Source: Spirochaetota bacterium (GTDB lineage: Bacteria > Spirochaetota > UBA12135 > COTS27 > JAFLEE01). Taken from it: a stretch of DNA of 22,288 bases. A program made the position numbers and the translations under genes. Shown in pieces: positions 7,371-16,118 of the stretch (positions are counted from its first letter, which is position 1; each line of letters starts with the position of its first letter). The notes beneath the pieces were generated by a model that saw only the letters and a program-made list of their open reading frames with translations, was not told the DNA's origin and made no database searches. Location of the stretch: assembly GCA_017302015.1 (NCBI GenBank), contig JAFLEE010000083.1, forward strand, positions 1 through 22,288, read 5' to 3'.

Positions 7371-8270
7371 ATGAGTCAAGAGCAGGTCGCGAAGGTCGCC
7401 AGGTATGCGGGGGACGGCCATTGGTTCCGCGGCGCGACCCATACCCATAGCACGGCCTCCGACGGCGCGCTCCCGCCCGCGGAGATGCACCGCCTCTACG
7501 GGGAGGCCGGCTACGATTTCCTCTTCCTCACCGACCACGACGTCACCTCCGACCTCGAGTCCCTCGGCGGGCCGATCCTGGGCCTCAACGCCGCCGAACT
7601 CTCCCAGGCGCCGGGGGAACCCCATTACCATCTCCTCGCCTACGGCATCTCCCGCCAAGTCCCGAGGTCCCTCGCGCTCCCCGAGAAGATCGAGGCGATC
7701 CATGGGGAGGGCGGCCTCGCGGTGTTCGCCCACCCCTATTGGTCGGGGACGCCCCTCGACTATTTCGCGGGCCAAGACATCGACGGGGTCGAGATCTATA
7801 ACCACGCCGCCAATTGGCTCAACGGCAAGGGCCTCAGCCTGCCCCATTGGGAGACGCTCCTCCAAGACCGCCCCTTCCTCACCGCCTTCGCCGGGGACGA
7901 CGACCATCACCAGCCCCACGAGCCGGCGCTCTGGCGTCGCGCTTGGGTCATGGCGAAGGCCCGGACCCTCGACAAGCCCTCGATCATGGAGTCGCTGCGC
8001 CGCGGCGATTTTTACGCCACCCAGGGCCCGCGCTTCGAGTCGATCGACCTCGACGGCGACGCCGTCCGGATCCGCACCTCGGAAGTGCGGGAGATCCGCC
8101 TCGTCGGCCGGGGGAGCGCGGGCAAACGCCTCATCACCCCCGACCCCGAGGCGACGTTCACGGGGGCCGAGTTCTCCCTCAAGGGGTGGAACGGCTTCGC
8201 CCGCCTCGAGATCATGGACGCCCAAGGAAGGCTCGCCTGGAGCAACGGCCTCCATCGCCCCGAAGCGTGA
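7371..8270 (+). CDS. PHP-domain metallohydrolase (CehA/McbA-like)
   Basis: 299 residues. Metal-binding PHP motifs appear in order: GATHTHSTASDG with H24 and H26, LTDHD with D55 and H56, E76, HYH at 85-87, FAHPYWSG with H121, and GDDDHH at 175-180. This pattern is that of PHP phosphoesterase-like hydrolases of the CehA/McbA group, which act on phosphate or carbamate esters with two or three metal ions. The last 90 residues form a small beta-rich appendage (SIDLDGDAVRIRTSEVREI) often seen in this group. There is no signal peptide, so it is probably cytoplasmic. An AAGGA precedes ATG 7371 at good spacing. It lies 91 bp after the exporter on the same strand and may share its transcript. The substrate is unknown. 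Confidence 0.8.
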   Translation: MSQEQVAKVARYAGDGHWFRGATHTHSTASDGALPPAEMHRLYGEAGYDFLFLTDHDVTSDLESLGGPILGLNAAELSQAPGEPHYHLLAYGISRQVPRSLALPEKIEAIHGEGGLAVFAHPYWSGTPLDYFAGQDIDGVEIYNHAANWLNGKGLSLPHWETLLQDRPFLTAFAGDDDHHQPHEPALWRRAWVMAKARTLDKPSIMESLRRGDFYATQGPRFESIDLDGDAVRIRTSEVREIRLVGRGSAGKRLITPDPEATFTGAEFSLKGWNGFARLEIMDAQGRLAWSNGLHRPEA

Positions 8271-8300
8271 CGGCGGCCCCCGAAGGATTCCCATCCCCCC

Positions 8301-8322
8301 GCGCGGAGCGACTTCGCCGCGC
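8301..8322. terminator. GC-rich hairpin between convergent genes
   Basis: GCGCGG...CCGCGC with an inner CGA/TCG, separated by a 2-nt bulge, lies in the 75-bp gap between the convergent PHP and AraC genes. It could terminate from both sides, but it lacks a T-run. Confidence 0.3.
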
Positions 8323-8345
8323 CCCAATCATTTCGTGCTCTGCCT

Positions 8346-9182
8346 TCAGCGACCCGAACGCAGCGCCCGGGGGCTCCGTCCCATCACGCTGCGGAATTGG
8401 CGGCTGAACAGGAACACATCGGGATACCCGAGCGATTCGGCGATGCGCCCCACGCTGTCGGGCGTCTCCCGTAGGCGCGCGGCGGCCACGCGCATGCGCT
8501 CCTCTACCATCCATCGTTTTGGCGAGATCCCGAAACTGCGCGTGAAGACCCGGGTGAAATAATCCGGGGTGAGGCCGAGCACCGCGGCGAGCGTGGCGGG
8601 GGTCGGGCGCAGGTGCATGCGCCCTTCGAGGTGCTTGCCGAGGAGGTCCCGATCGAAGGCGGTGAGCAGGCGCCCCCCGCCCCGCGTCGCGTTCTTCCTC
8701 TCGAGGATCCATAGAAGGAGGAGCGCGAAGTGGTGGCGCGCCTGCCGCTCCCGTCGCGCCCCGCCGGCGCGCAGCACGGAGAGAAGCCGGCCGAGGATGG
8801 GCTCCAATTCCCACGACCGCTCTTCGCGAAAAGCGCGGGTCCAAACGGGGAATCCCGCGGCCGCCGCATCGGGGAACGCCACCCGGAAATAATAGAAGGA
8901 GAAGGGCCGATGCCCCGGCGGCACCCGAAGCGAATGGGGAACCCCGGATGGGATCCAAACGAAGGAACCGGCGGGAAGGAGGACCTTCTCGCCGCTGATT
9001 TGCCCCCCCATCTCCCGATCGAGGATGAAATAGAAGGTGTGCTCGGAAAGCACCCGTTCCCCCGTATGCCAATCGGGGCGGATGCGGTCGCGGCCGTGGA
9101 TGCTCACGCAAATCTCCCCGACGCGCGATTCGAGGATCTCGAGGAGGGCCTCCACGGCCGCGAGGTCCGATGGGTTTTTCAT
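8346..9182 (-). CDS. AraC-family transcriptional regulator
   Basis: 278 residues. The N-terminal cupin-like domain (HTFYFILDREMGG, then LLPAGSFVWIPSGVPHSL) is followed by a full double HTH: TPATLAAVLGLTPDYFTRVF and SVGRIAESLGYPDVFLFSRQF, ending with GRSPRALR. It is transcribed away from the tandem Lcl genes that begin at 9301, with a 118-bp shared upstream region, so these may be its targets. ATG 9182 is the natural start, with no clear ribosome site. TATTAT on the minus strand (9203-9208) is a possible -10 box. Confidence 0.85.
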   Translation of the reverse strand: MKNPSDLAAVEALLEILESRVGEICVSIHGRDRIRPDWHTGERVLSEHTFYFILDREMGGQISGEKVLLPAGSFVWIPSGVPHSLRVPPGHRPFSFYYFRVAFPDAAAAGFPVWTRAFREERSWELEPILGRLLSVLRAGGARRERQARHHFALLLLWILERKNATRGGGRLLTAFDRDLLGKHLEGRMHLRPTPATLAAVLGLTPDYFTRVFTRSFGISPKRWMVEERMRVAAARLRETPDSVGRIAESLGYPDVFLFSRQFRSVMGRSPRALRSGR

Positions 9183-9226
9183 AGATCACCGTTTCAGTGC
9201 AAATAATAGCATCCAGAAACCATGGA

Positions 9227-9256
9227 TTGTGGGCTCCATTTGGACCATCCTACACG
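9227..9256 (+). promoter_or_regulatory. weak candidate promoter for the Lcl genes
   Basis: TTGTGG (9227-9232) and TACACG (9251-9256) are 18 bp apart, about 45 bp before the ATG at 9301. Matches to consensus are partial. The region also separates a divergent AraC gene, so operators are expected here, but I see no clear palindrome. Confidence 0.22.
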
Positions 9257-9300
9257 TCATGGTGCGAAGCCGCCCCGCCCCGATCCCCGAGGAGCCCCCC

Positions 9301-9918
9301 ATGCCAGACCCCAACCCAGCCCCCGCCAAGCCCGCCCTCCACGACCGGGGCGGCGGCCTCCTCTACGATGAAGCGCTCGGGGTGACCTGGCTCCAAGACG
9401 CCAATTACGCCCGCAGCTGCGGCGCGAGCCCGACGGGGAAAATGAGTTGGGCCCAGGCCCAGGCTTGGGTGGGAAGCCTCGTCTACCGCGATCCGGTCCG
9501 CGGGGTGGACCTCTCGGGCTGGCGCCTCCCCAAGGTGCGTCCCATCGGCGAGTCGTGGAACCACCAATTCCGCATGGATGGCCGGAGCGACGAGGGCTAC
9601 AATATCCGAAGCCCGCGGAGCGAGTTTTCCCATATGTATTACATCCACCTCGGCCTCCACGGCTGGTGGACGCCGACGGGCGAGCATCCCGAGACCTTCG
9701 GGGTGCGCAAGCACTGGACGGCCATGTGGAGCGGCGAGGCCGACGTGGGCCCGGTGAAGCGCCTGCAGTCCGATCGCTACTGGTGCCACTCGCCCGGGGA
9801 ACCGTTCCCCTCCCCCGCCGTGTGGGTCTTCACCACGGCCGAGGGCAACCAGCGCGACGGCCTCGCCCGCCCCAACCACCTCTTCGTTTGGCCGGTGCGC
9901 GATGGCGATGTCATCTGA
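9301..9918 (+). CDS. Lcl (DUF1566-like) domain protein
   Basis: 205 residues from ATG 9301, chosen because GAGGAG (9288-9293) sits 7 bp before it. The whole protein is one Lcl/DUF1566-like domain: LLYDEALGVTWLQDANYA, the GKMSWAQAQAW helix, GWRLPKVRP, and the closing FVWPVRDGD. The family shares a fold with C-type-lectin/formylglycine-enzyme-like modules and often binds ligands on cell surfaces, but its function is not established. No signal peptide or membrane segment is visible, which is unusual since most homologues I know are secreted. It is closely similar to the N-terminal half of the next gene, so the pair arose by tandem duplication. The gap to that gene is 40 bp. Confidence 0.75.
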   Translation: MPDPNPAPAKPALHDRGGGLLYDEALGVTWLQDANYARSCGASPTGKMSWAQAQAWVGSLVYRDPVRGVDLSGWRLPKVRPIGESWNHQFRMDGRSDEGYNIRSPRSEFSHMYYIHLGLHGWWTPTGEHPETFGVRKHWTAMWSGEADVGPVKRLQSDRYWCHSPGEPFPSPAVWVFTTAEGNQRDGLARPNHLFVWPVRDGDVI

Positions 9919-9958
9919 CGCCCGCTTCACGGTCCGCATTCGATCAATGGAGTTCGCC

Positions 9959-11368
9959 ATGAGCCATCCCGATGCTTCCCAAGGTTCCCTCGTCGACCGC
10001 GGCGGCGGGCTACTCTACGACGAGGTCCTAGACATCACTTGGCTCCAGGACGCCTCCTGGGCCCAGACGAGCGGGTATAAAGCCAACGGCAAGATGAATT
10101 GGAAGGACGCCAATGCCTGGGCGCGGTCCCTCGTCTACCGCGACGAGGTGCGGGGGGTCGACCTCACGGGTTGGCGGCTCCCCCGGGTGCGCCCCCGCAG
10201 TGGGCAAGCCTGGAACGGAAGGTTTTGCCTGGATGGCTCCTCGGACGAGGGCTATAATTTTTCCACCCCCCACTCCGAACTCGCGTGGATGTTCTACATG
10301 AACCTCGGCCTCTGCGGCTATTATTCCCCCGCGGGAGAGGAGCAGCCGCATTCGGGCGCAGCCGGTAACGGGAAGATGGGCTATGTGGTGAACGTGGGCC
10401 TGGTGAAAAACCTGGTCTCCCATATCTATTGGACCTCCACCCCCGCCGAGCCCTACCTCGACCGCAACGGCTGGATGTTCGATTTCATCTTCGGCTTCCA
10501 GAACTTCTACAACCAGAACGACATGCTCTGCGCCTGGGCCGTGCGGGATGGCGACGTGGCCGAGCTCGTCCCCCGGAAGGGGGGAACCCGCCGCGCCCCG
10601 AAACCCCACGGGCAGATCAAACCCGCTCGGGTCCCCATCGAGATCCTCGAGGAGCCCAGCCACCAGGAACTCGACACCTATACGGAGACCCTCGCGGGGG
10701 TCCGCTGCGAACTCCCGTTCGACGACGGCATCCAGGCCGACCGGTACGCCCTCATGAAAACGGGGATGGAAAAAGTCCTCGCCCTTCCCGCCCTCGCGGG
10801 CTTCTGGACCTTCGGGGAGAAGCCCGGGCTCTCCCGGCAATCCATCATCGCCGGAGCGCCGTTTCCCCTGGGCGAAATCGCCGGCCCGGTCCCTCGACTC
10901 CCGGGGGGCCCCTATTCATCCTTTTGCGCCGAACTCACGGGCGAACGCGTCCTCGAGTGGACGGCCGCTAACGGCGCCGGGTCGGGCCTGCTCGCCGGGG
11001 CCCCCTCGTGTTCGCTCTTCGCCGTGGTGCGCCAGGAACGCGCCGGGCGGCTCCTTGCTTTCAGTTGGGAAGGCGGGCGTTCCTTCGCCCTGGAGACGGA
11101 TGCTCTTGGCCTGCCCATGGGCGCCTGGGCCACCGTGGGCCTGACCCACGACGGAGCCCGAGTCACCTGGCACTTGAACGGGAAGGTAAGCCAGAGCAAG
11201 ATCGAAGCCGCCCTCCCCGCCACCGATGCCTCCCGCCTAACCCTCGGGGAAACCTCGTCGACGGGTTGGAAAGGCCGCGTCGGCGGGCTCGCCATCTTCC
11301 ACCGCGCCCTGGGGCCTGATGAAATGGAGCGGCTCCACGCCTGCGCCCATTTGGATCGCGTCGACTAA
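9959..11368 (+). CDS. Lcl (DUF1566-like) protein with C-terminal LamG-like domain
   Basis: 469 residues. Residues 1-200 repeat the upstream protein almost motif for motif (LLYDEVLDITWLQDASWA, GKMNWKDANAWARSLVY, GWRLPRVRPR, AWAVRDGDV). A proline/lysine-rich linker (about 205-235) leads to a region of about 230 residues that ends as a LamG/concanavalin-like sandwich: WATVGLTHDGARVTWHLNGK and GRVGGLAIFHRALGPDEMERL are the hallmark strands. LamG modules bind carbohydrate or protein. Start ATG 9959 has GGAG 6 bp upstream; ATG 9947 is an in-frame alternative. There is no signal peptide. It is probably co-transcribed with the preceding Lcl gene. Confidence 0.75.
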   Translation: MSHPDASQGSLVDRGGGLLYDEVLDITWLQDASWAQTSGYKANGKMNWKDANAWARSLVYRDEVRGVDLTGWRLPRVRPRSGQAWNGRFCLDGSSDEGYNFSTPHSELAWMFYMNLGLCGYYSPAGEEQPHSGAAGNGKMGYVVNVGLVKNLVSHIYWTSTPAEPYLDRNGWMFDFIFGFQNFYNQNDMLCAWAVRDGDVAELVPRKGGTRRAPKPHGQIKPARVPIEILEEPSHQELDTYTETLAGVRCELPFDDGIQADRYALMKTGMEKVLALPALAGFWTFGEKPGLSRQSIIAGAPFPLGEIAGPVPRLPGGPYSSFCAELTGERVLEWTAANGAGSGLLAGAPSCSLFAVVRQERAGRLLAFSWEGGRSFALETDALGLPMGAWATVGLTHDGARVTWHLNGKVSQSKIEAALPATDASRLTLGETSSTGWKGRVGGLAIFHRALGPDEMERLHACAHLDRVD

Positions 11369-11388
11369 GGTGAGGCCCCTGCGACCCC

Positions 11389-11440
11389 GCCCGGTCGCCC
11401 GATTGCGCCCTCGTGGCGCAGCGACCGATAAATGGCCTCC
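11389..11440 (+). repeat. palindromic hairpin repeat, single copy
   Basis: Outer stem CGGTCGC (11392-11398) pairs with GCGACCG (11421-11427). Inner stem GCGCC (11405-11409) pairs with GGCGC (11415-11419) around CTCGT. The tail AAATGGCCTCC matches the tails of the other copies (TCAATGACCTCC at 19038). The 5' GTCATCC flank is not preserved here. It lies between the LamG gene and the oxidoreductase gene and contains the ATG at 11432. Confidence 0.75.
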
Positions 11441-11461
11441 CGCTACCTTCAGGAGCTCCCC

Positions 11462-12826
11462 GTGAACCCGTCCCCCACCCTTCTCCTCCCCGCCGAACGG
11501 ATCCCCATCGCCCACGAGTGCGACCTATGCGTCATCGGGGGGAGTTGCACGGGCATCTTCGCCGCGGTGCGCGCGGCGCGCCTCGGCGCCCGCGTGGCGG
11601 TGGTGGAACTGCAGAGCCAATTCGGCGGCATGGCCACGACCGCCCAGGTGAACGCCTGGCACTCCATCGAGGACGTCGGCCGCACGCGCCAGATCATCGG
11701 GGGCCTGCTCGTCGAAGTGGTGGCGCGCCTGCGCAAGCGGGGGGCCATCCGCGATATCACCCCCGTCCACCGCGACCAGTTCAATTTCAATTCCGCCGAA
11801 TTGGCCGTGGAACTCGATGCCCTCGTCACGGAGCACGGCATCCGCCCCTTCCTCTGCGCCCGCTTCACGGCCCCCGTGATGGAGGGCGGGCACATCGTCG
11901 CCGCCGTCATCGAGGACAAGGGCGGTCGGCGCGCCATCAAGGCCGCCCAATTCATCGACGCCTCGGGCGACGGCGACCTGCTGCGCCGCGCCGGCTTCGA
12001 GGCGGTCCGCCACGACGCGCTCCAGCCGGTCTCCTACCAATCCCAGGCCATCGGCATCGACGCCTGGCACCGCAAAAATCCGGGGGTGAATCTCTGGGAG
12101 GAAATCCGCCCCTTGGCCGAGGCCCACGGCTTCCCCGGCAGCAATCCCTGGCTCGGCGTGGTGCCCGGGGCGCCTTCCGTCCATAATATCTTCGGCGCCC
12201 GCCTCAACGGCGTCGATGCGAGCGACCCCGAGGAACTCACCCGGGCCCTGATGGAGGGGCGGCGCATCGCCCGGGCCTTCCTTGATATGATCCGCGAGCG
12301 CTTCGGGGAATCCGCCTCCGAGGTGGCCCTCCTTTCCGTCGCCCAGGCCCTGGGCGTGCGCGAAACCTGGCACGCCGTCTGCCACCACCGCCTGACCCAG
12401 GACGAACTCCTCGGCGGCGCGCGCTTCCACGACGCCATCGCCTATGGAACCTACCCGGTGGATATCCACCATCCCGGCGGCACGAGCCTGCTCTACCTCG
12501 ACGGGCGCGAAGAGGTGGTCTCTCCCCTCGGCGGCGGCGCGTGGAAGCGCTGGAAACCCGAGGGAGAACCGACGGCGCCGTATTTCCAACTCCCCTACCG
12601 CTGCCTCGTGCCCAAGGGGTCGCAGAACCTCCTCGTCGCCGGGCGCCTGGTCGATGCCGACCGCGGCGCCTACGGGGCGCTTCGGGTCCAGGTGAACACC
12701 AACCAGATGGGCGAGGCGGCGGGCGTGGCCGCCACCCTCGCACTCGAAGGAAGGAAGGGCGTGGGGGAAGTCGATCCCACGGCCCTGCGGAATCTCCTGG
12801 CGAAGGGCGGGTCGATCATGCTGTAG
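11462..12826 (+). CDS. FAD-dependent oxidoreductase (FAD_oxidored family)
   Basis: 454 residues from GTG 11462, preferred because AGGAG (11451-11455) lies 6 bp before it. An in-frame ATG at 11432 falls inside a palindromic repeat and has no ribosome site. The N-terminal Rossmann motif is CVIGGSCTGIFAA (24-36), followed by the acidic strand end VVELQSQFGGMAT. Further family marks are FIDASGDGDLLRRAG, LSVAQALGVRET, IPYR-like LPYRCLVPKGSQNLLVAGR and the closing RVQVNTNQMGEAAGVAA. This is the family found in carbohydrate-use clusters of PVC and Bacteroidota genomes. The exact oxidation is unknown. The glycine pattern GGSCTG deviates from the usual GGGxAG. The EamA gene follows 52 bp later. Confidence 0.82.
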   Translation: MNPSPTLLLPAERIPIAHECDLCVIGGSCTGIFAAVRAARLGARVAVVELQSQFGGMATTAQVNAWHSIEDVGRTRQIIGGLLVEVVARLRKRGAIRDITPVHRDQFNFNSAELAVELDALVTEHGIRPFLCARFTAPVMEGGHIVAAVIEDKGGRRAIKAAQFIDASGDGDLLRRAGFEAVRHDALQPVSYQSQAIGIDAWHRKNPGVNLWEEIRPLAEAHGFPGSNPWLGVVPGAPSVHNIFGARLNGVDASDPEELTRALMEGRRIARAFLDMIRERFGESASEVALLSVAQALGVRETWHAVCHHRLTQDELLGGARFHDAIAYGTYPVDIHHPGGTSLLYLDGREEVVSPLGGGAWKRWKPEGEPTAPYFQLPYRCLVPKGSQNLLVAGRLVDADRGAYGALRVQVNTNQMGEAAGVAATLALEGRKGVGEVDPTALRNLLAKGGSIML

Positions 12827-12878
12827 CGGCCCATGCAGCCGAGGCAACCCCGGGAAACTCCGGAGGGGCGCGGCCCCC

Positions 12879-13787
12879 ATGGCAAGATGCCCCATGTCCC
12901 GCCGAGCCACCCTCGCCGCCGTCGTTGCCTGCCTACTCTGGTCCGCCGCTTTCGTCTTCGTGAAGACCGCGCTCCAATTCCTCCCGCCGTTCTCCCTCGG
13001 CGGGGTCCGCTTCCTGCTCGCGGGCCTGCTGCTCGCGCCCCTGGCCCTCCCGTTCTTCGGCAGGACGAAATGGACGAAGGCGGCCCTGGCGACGGTCGCC
13101 CTCTCCGCCGTGTTCCAGACCTTCCTGCAGTACGGGCTCTTCATCTGGGGCATGAACCTCGCCCGCGGCGCCCAGTCGGCCATCATCGTCGGCGCCTCCC
13201 CCCTGGTCGCGGCGCTGCTGGCCCATTTCCTCATGGCGGGCGACCGGCTCACCTCCCGCAAGCTCGCTCTCATCGCCTTGGGGATGGCCGGGGTCGTGCT
13301 CATCAGCCTCGGCAGCAAGCCCTGGAAGGCGGCGGGCCTCCACGAACTCGCCGGGCTCGCCCTCCTCTTCGCCAGCACCAGCGCTTCGGCCCTGGGCAAT
13401 ATCGTCATCGCCCGGCAGAAGGCCCCCGTGCACCCCGTGGCCCTCAACGCGCTCCAGATGTTCCTCGGCGGCGCGCTCCTCATCCTCCTCGCGCTGCCCA
13501 CCGAAGGGGCGCGGCCGCTGCCCACGGCGCCGGCCTTCTGGGGGGCCCTCGTCTGCCTCGCCGTCATCTCGGCGGCCGGCTTCTCCATCTGGTTCCGCCT
13601 GCTGCGCACGGTGAAGGTCTCCGACTTGAACCTCTGGAAATTCATCATCCCCGTCGTCGGCGCGCTCCTCAGTTGGGCCTTCCTCCCGGGGGAGAAGCCC
13701 GACGCGTTCTCCCTGGCGGGCATGGGCTGCGTGGCGCTGGCGATCCTGTTTTTCTTCAGGCGGGGCGGGGCGCGGGCCTCGCCCTGA
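12879..13787 (+). CDS. EamA/DMT-family permease
   Basis: 302 residues with about ten membrane spans arranged as two EamA repeats. The first starts ATLAAVVACLLWSAAFVFVK, and the second follows HELAGLALLFASTSASALGN. WGMNLARGAQSAIIVGASPLVAALLA-type helices are typical of the drug/metabolite transporter superfamily (RhaT/YdcZ-like exporters of amino acids or metabolites). ATG 12879 has GGAGG at a longish 13-bp spacing; ATG 12894 is an in-frame alternative directly before the first span. It is probably co-transcribed with the oxidoreductase. It converges with the polymerase gene across a 30-bp gap. The substrate is unknown. Confidence 0.8.
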   Translation: MARCPMSRRATLAAVVACLLWSAAFVFVKTALQFLPPFSLGGVRFLLAGLLLAPLALPFFGRTKWTKAALATVALSAVFQTFLQYGLFIWGMNLARGAQSAIIVGASPLVAALLAHFLMAGDRLTSRKLALIALGMAGVVLISLGSKPWKAAGLHELAGLALLFASTSASALGNIVIARQKAPVHPVALNALQMFLGGALLILLALPTEGARPLPTAPAFWGALVCLAVISAAGFSIWFRLLRTVKVSDLNLWKFIIPVVGALLSWAFLPGEKPDAFSLAGMGCVALAILFFFRRGGARASP

Positions 13788-13817
13788 GAGCACCCCCTCC
13801 CCGTTCGGGCCCCGGGG

Positions 13818-16118
13818 TCAGAAGAACGAGAGTTGGTCGCTCGCTTTGCGGAGATCGTCGATCGCGTTGGCGTAGGCCGTGCCCGTGAGCACCCGTTCGG
13901 CGATGGGCAGCAGCACGTGCTCCCGGTACCACGCCGCATCGGGGCGCGCCGTGCGCTTCTGGCTCGGTTCGGGGCCGCTTTCGGTCATGAGCCAGGCGAT
14001 CTGGTTATTGGGGGGGAGTTTGGGGAGCTTGCGCGCGGCCACCACATGGGGCGGCGGGTTCTTCTCGATGTCCATCTGGTCGCGCCGCACGCGCCGCGTC
14101 ATCACGAGATCGGCGTCGAGTTTCCCCTCTTGGAGGTCTTTTCGCACCCGGCCCGTGACTTCGGAGGGGTTGAGTTGGGTGAAGAAGGCGCCTAGCAATT
14201 CACGCAGGAATTTCCCCGCCAAAGGGGGCTCTTCCCAGCGATTGCCCTCCATCTGCACGAGCACCATGGCCTCGGCGCGGGAGCCTTCTGGGACCGCGGC
14301 GAAGCGGCGGATGGTCTCGGGCTGGTCGGGGAGGGCCTTGGCGGGGATGAAGAGCCGCGCGTAGCGAGCCAGGGCCTCGAAACGGAAGCGGGGCGCGAGG
14401 CGAAAATCCTTCTCCAGGGCGTGCTCGAGGTGCGCGTGGAGGCCGGAGAGCGCGGCGGGGAGCACCGCCTCGATTTTCCCCTCTCGGGAATAGGCCAGGA
14501 TGCTCTCGCCGTCGGCGTCGACGACGGTGAGCCCCTGGGTCTCGAGGAAGCCCACGGCCTCTTGGGTGACCAGGCGGGCGGCGGCGCGCATGCAGGCGGC
14601 CAGGCTCGGCGAATGGAAACGGCTGGAACTGGACTCGAAGGCCTGCCGCACGGCCAGGCGCAGGCCCAGGCCCGCCCCCAGCGAACCCGCGACCGCATCG
14701 GCGTCGCGGAGCCTCGCCAGGATGCCCGGCAGCAGGTGGCGCGTGCGGTGGAACGGCACGAGGGACCCCGGGATCTTGAGGCTGCCCTCGTCCTTCGCTT
14801 CGGCAAGCGCGCGGCCGAGGGGATCCATGAGGAAGGTCTCGAGGATGGAGGGGAGGAAACCCGGGGGGGCGAGTTCCACCGCCCCCTGGAAATGCCCAGG
14901 CACCGGGGCGCGCACCGGCGCCTGGGCGAGGGCGGGGGGCACGCTCGAGGCCGGATTGGCGGTGGCCGCGGCGAACCCCGCGCGGTGGAGGGCGGGCAGA
15001 TAGAGGAAATCGAGGATCTCCGACGGGTATTGCTGCTTCTCCAACGGCGCGCCGCAGAGCTTCTGGCGTTCGAGGAAGGTTTCGACGAGGCGCGCGTGGG
15101 CGAAGATACGCGTGACCAGTTCGGTATCCTTCAGGTTGTACTCGGCCAATTGGGGCTTGTCGTGGGCGAAAAGGTGCTCAATCTCGCCGATCTTGTCTTC
15201 GGTGGGAGCGATGAGTTTGCCCTCGCCCAAGAGTTCGCGGGAGACGTTCTCCAGGCTCCAGGCGGAGAACTTATGGCCGAGGGCGCGCATGGTGGGGATG
15301 CCGTCGAGCACGGCGCGCCCGGGGATCTTAATGAAGAAATCGCGCCCGGTCTTGCCCCGGTAGAAATCCGGCGCCCGGCCCCCGATGCCCCAGTCGATGC
15401 CCGCGCCGAGGGCCTGGCATTTGCTCACCAAGTATTCCAGGTCGAACCCGATGACGTTCCACCCGATGATCAGATGGGGATCCTCGCGGCGCAGGAACTC
15501 GGAGAGGCTTTTCAGGAGTTCGACCTCGCTGGCGTAATAATTCAGGACGGGGCTCGCCGATGCGGTCTTCTCCGCCAGCATGTCGACGCGGCTTACGTTC
15601 TTCCCGCCCCCCGTGAGATGGTAGGCCACGGAGTAGAGGCGCCCGGATTCGACGCCGGTCTCGATGTCGATGGAGAGGATGCGCAGGTCGGGTTTGAAAT
15701 CGGACGGGGCGTACTTCTCGCCGGAAAAGCGCACGGTGCCATCGTCCTGGGGTTTGCCGTCACCGTCGAAGGCCACCCCGCCGAGAATCCGCTTCTCCAT
15801 GAGGAAGCGGTGCACAGGGTCCACATCCCACTCGAAGAGGGCCTCTTTCGGGAGCGCGCCCTGGGCGGCCCGCATGTCCTCGGGCGCGTGGAAGAACACG
15901 GCATCCAACGGCTTCCCGGCGAGGGAACGGAACTTCCCGCGCTTCACCGATTTCACACGGAGCCCCGAGAGTTCGCTCTCGCCGGCGACCATGCCCACGA
16001 GGTGGAAATCGGCGGGCAGCCAGACGAAACTGCGGCCGTCTTCGAGGACGCCGTAGAGTTCCAGGCGGCCCTGGCCGTTCTCGCTCATTATCTGGCCGTT
16101 TAGGATGAAACCGTGCAT
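13818..16118 (-). CDS. polB: DNA polymerase II (family B) homologue with degenerate polymerase active site
   Basis: 766 residues, near the 783 of E. coli Pol II and collinear with it. The start matches (HGFIL against the family's GFIL), and so does the C-terminus (PPPHVVAARKL, WLMTESGPEP). The 3'-5' exonuclease looks intact: D151-I-E153 (Exo I), GWNVIGFDLEYL with N221 and D226 (Exo II), YNLKDTEL with Y327 and D331 (Exo III). The polymerase motifs are not. Motif A, LDYKSLYPS in E. coli, reads LAPPGFLPS (416-424). Motif B K-x3-N-x2-YG reads RLAVRQAFESS. Motif C YGDTDS reads DADGES (534-539). The metal-binding aspartate of motif A and the nucleotide-binding Lys/Tyr are gone. It is probably an exonuclease or structural protein, not a polymerase. 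TAGAAT (16127-16132) is a possible -10 box close to the start. Confidence 0.85.
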   Translation of the reverse strand: MHGFILNGQIMSENGQGRLELYGVLEDGRSFVWLPADFHLVGMVAGESELSGLRVKSVKRGKFRSLAGKPLDAVFFHAPEDMRAAQGALPKEALFEWDVDPVHRFLMEKRILGGVAFDGDGKPQDDGTVRFSGEKYAPSDFKPDLRILSIDIETGVESGRLYSVAYHLTGGGKNVSRVDMLAEKTASASPVLNYYASEVELLKSLSEFLRREDPHLIIGWNVIGFDLEYLVSKCQALGAGIDWGIGGRAPDFYRGKTGRDFFIKIPGRAVLDGIPTMRALGHKFSAWSLENVSRELLGEGKLIAPTEDKIGEIEHLFAHDKPQLAEYNLKDTELVTRIFAHARLVETFLERQKLCGAPLEKQQYPSEILDFLYLPALHRAGFAAATANPASSVPPALAQAPVRAPVPGHFQGAVELAPPGFLPSILETFLMDPLGRALAEAKDEGSLKIPGSLVPFHRTRHLLPGILARLRDADAVAGSLGAGLGLRLAVRQAFESSSSRFHSPSLAACMRAAARLVTQEAVGFLETQGLTVVDADGESILAYSREGKIEAVLPAALSGLHAHLEHALEKDFRLAPRFRFEALARYARLFIPAKALPDQPETIRRFAAVPEGSRAEAMVLVQMEGNRWEEPPLAGKFLRELLGAFFTQLNPSEVTGRVRKDLQEGKLDADLVMTRRVRRDQMDIEKNPPPHVVAARKLPKLPPNNQIAWLMTESGPEPSQKRTARPDAAWYREHVLLPIAERVLTGTAYANAIDDLRKASDQLSFF

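Noticed and set aside
11432-11461. ATG 11432 as start of the FAD oxidoreductase
   Set aside because: It lies within a palindromic repeat copy and lacks a ribosome site. GTG 11462 has AGGAG at ideal spacing.
11525-13939. 804-codon minus-strand open frame across the oxidoreductase and permease genes
   Set aside because: GC-rich DNA leaves antisense frames open. The sequence has no domain-like pattern, whereas the plus-strand genes show clear family motifs and ribosome sites.
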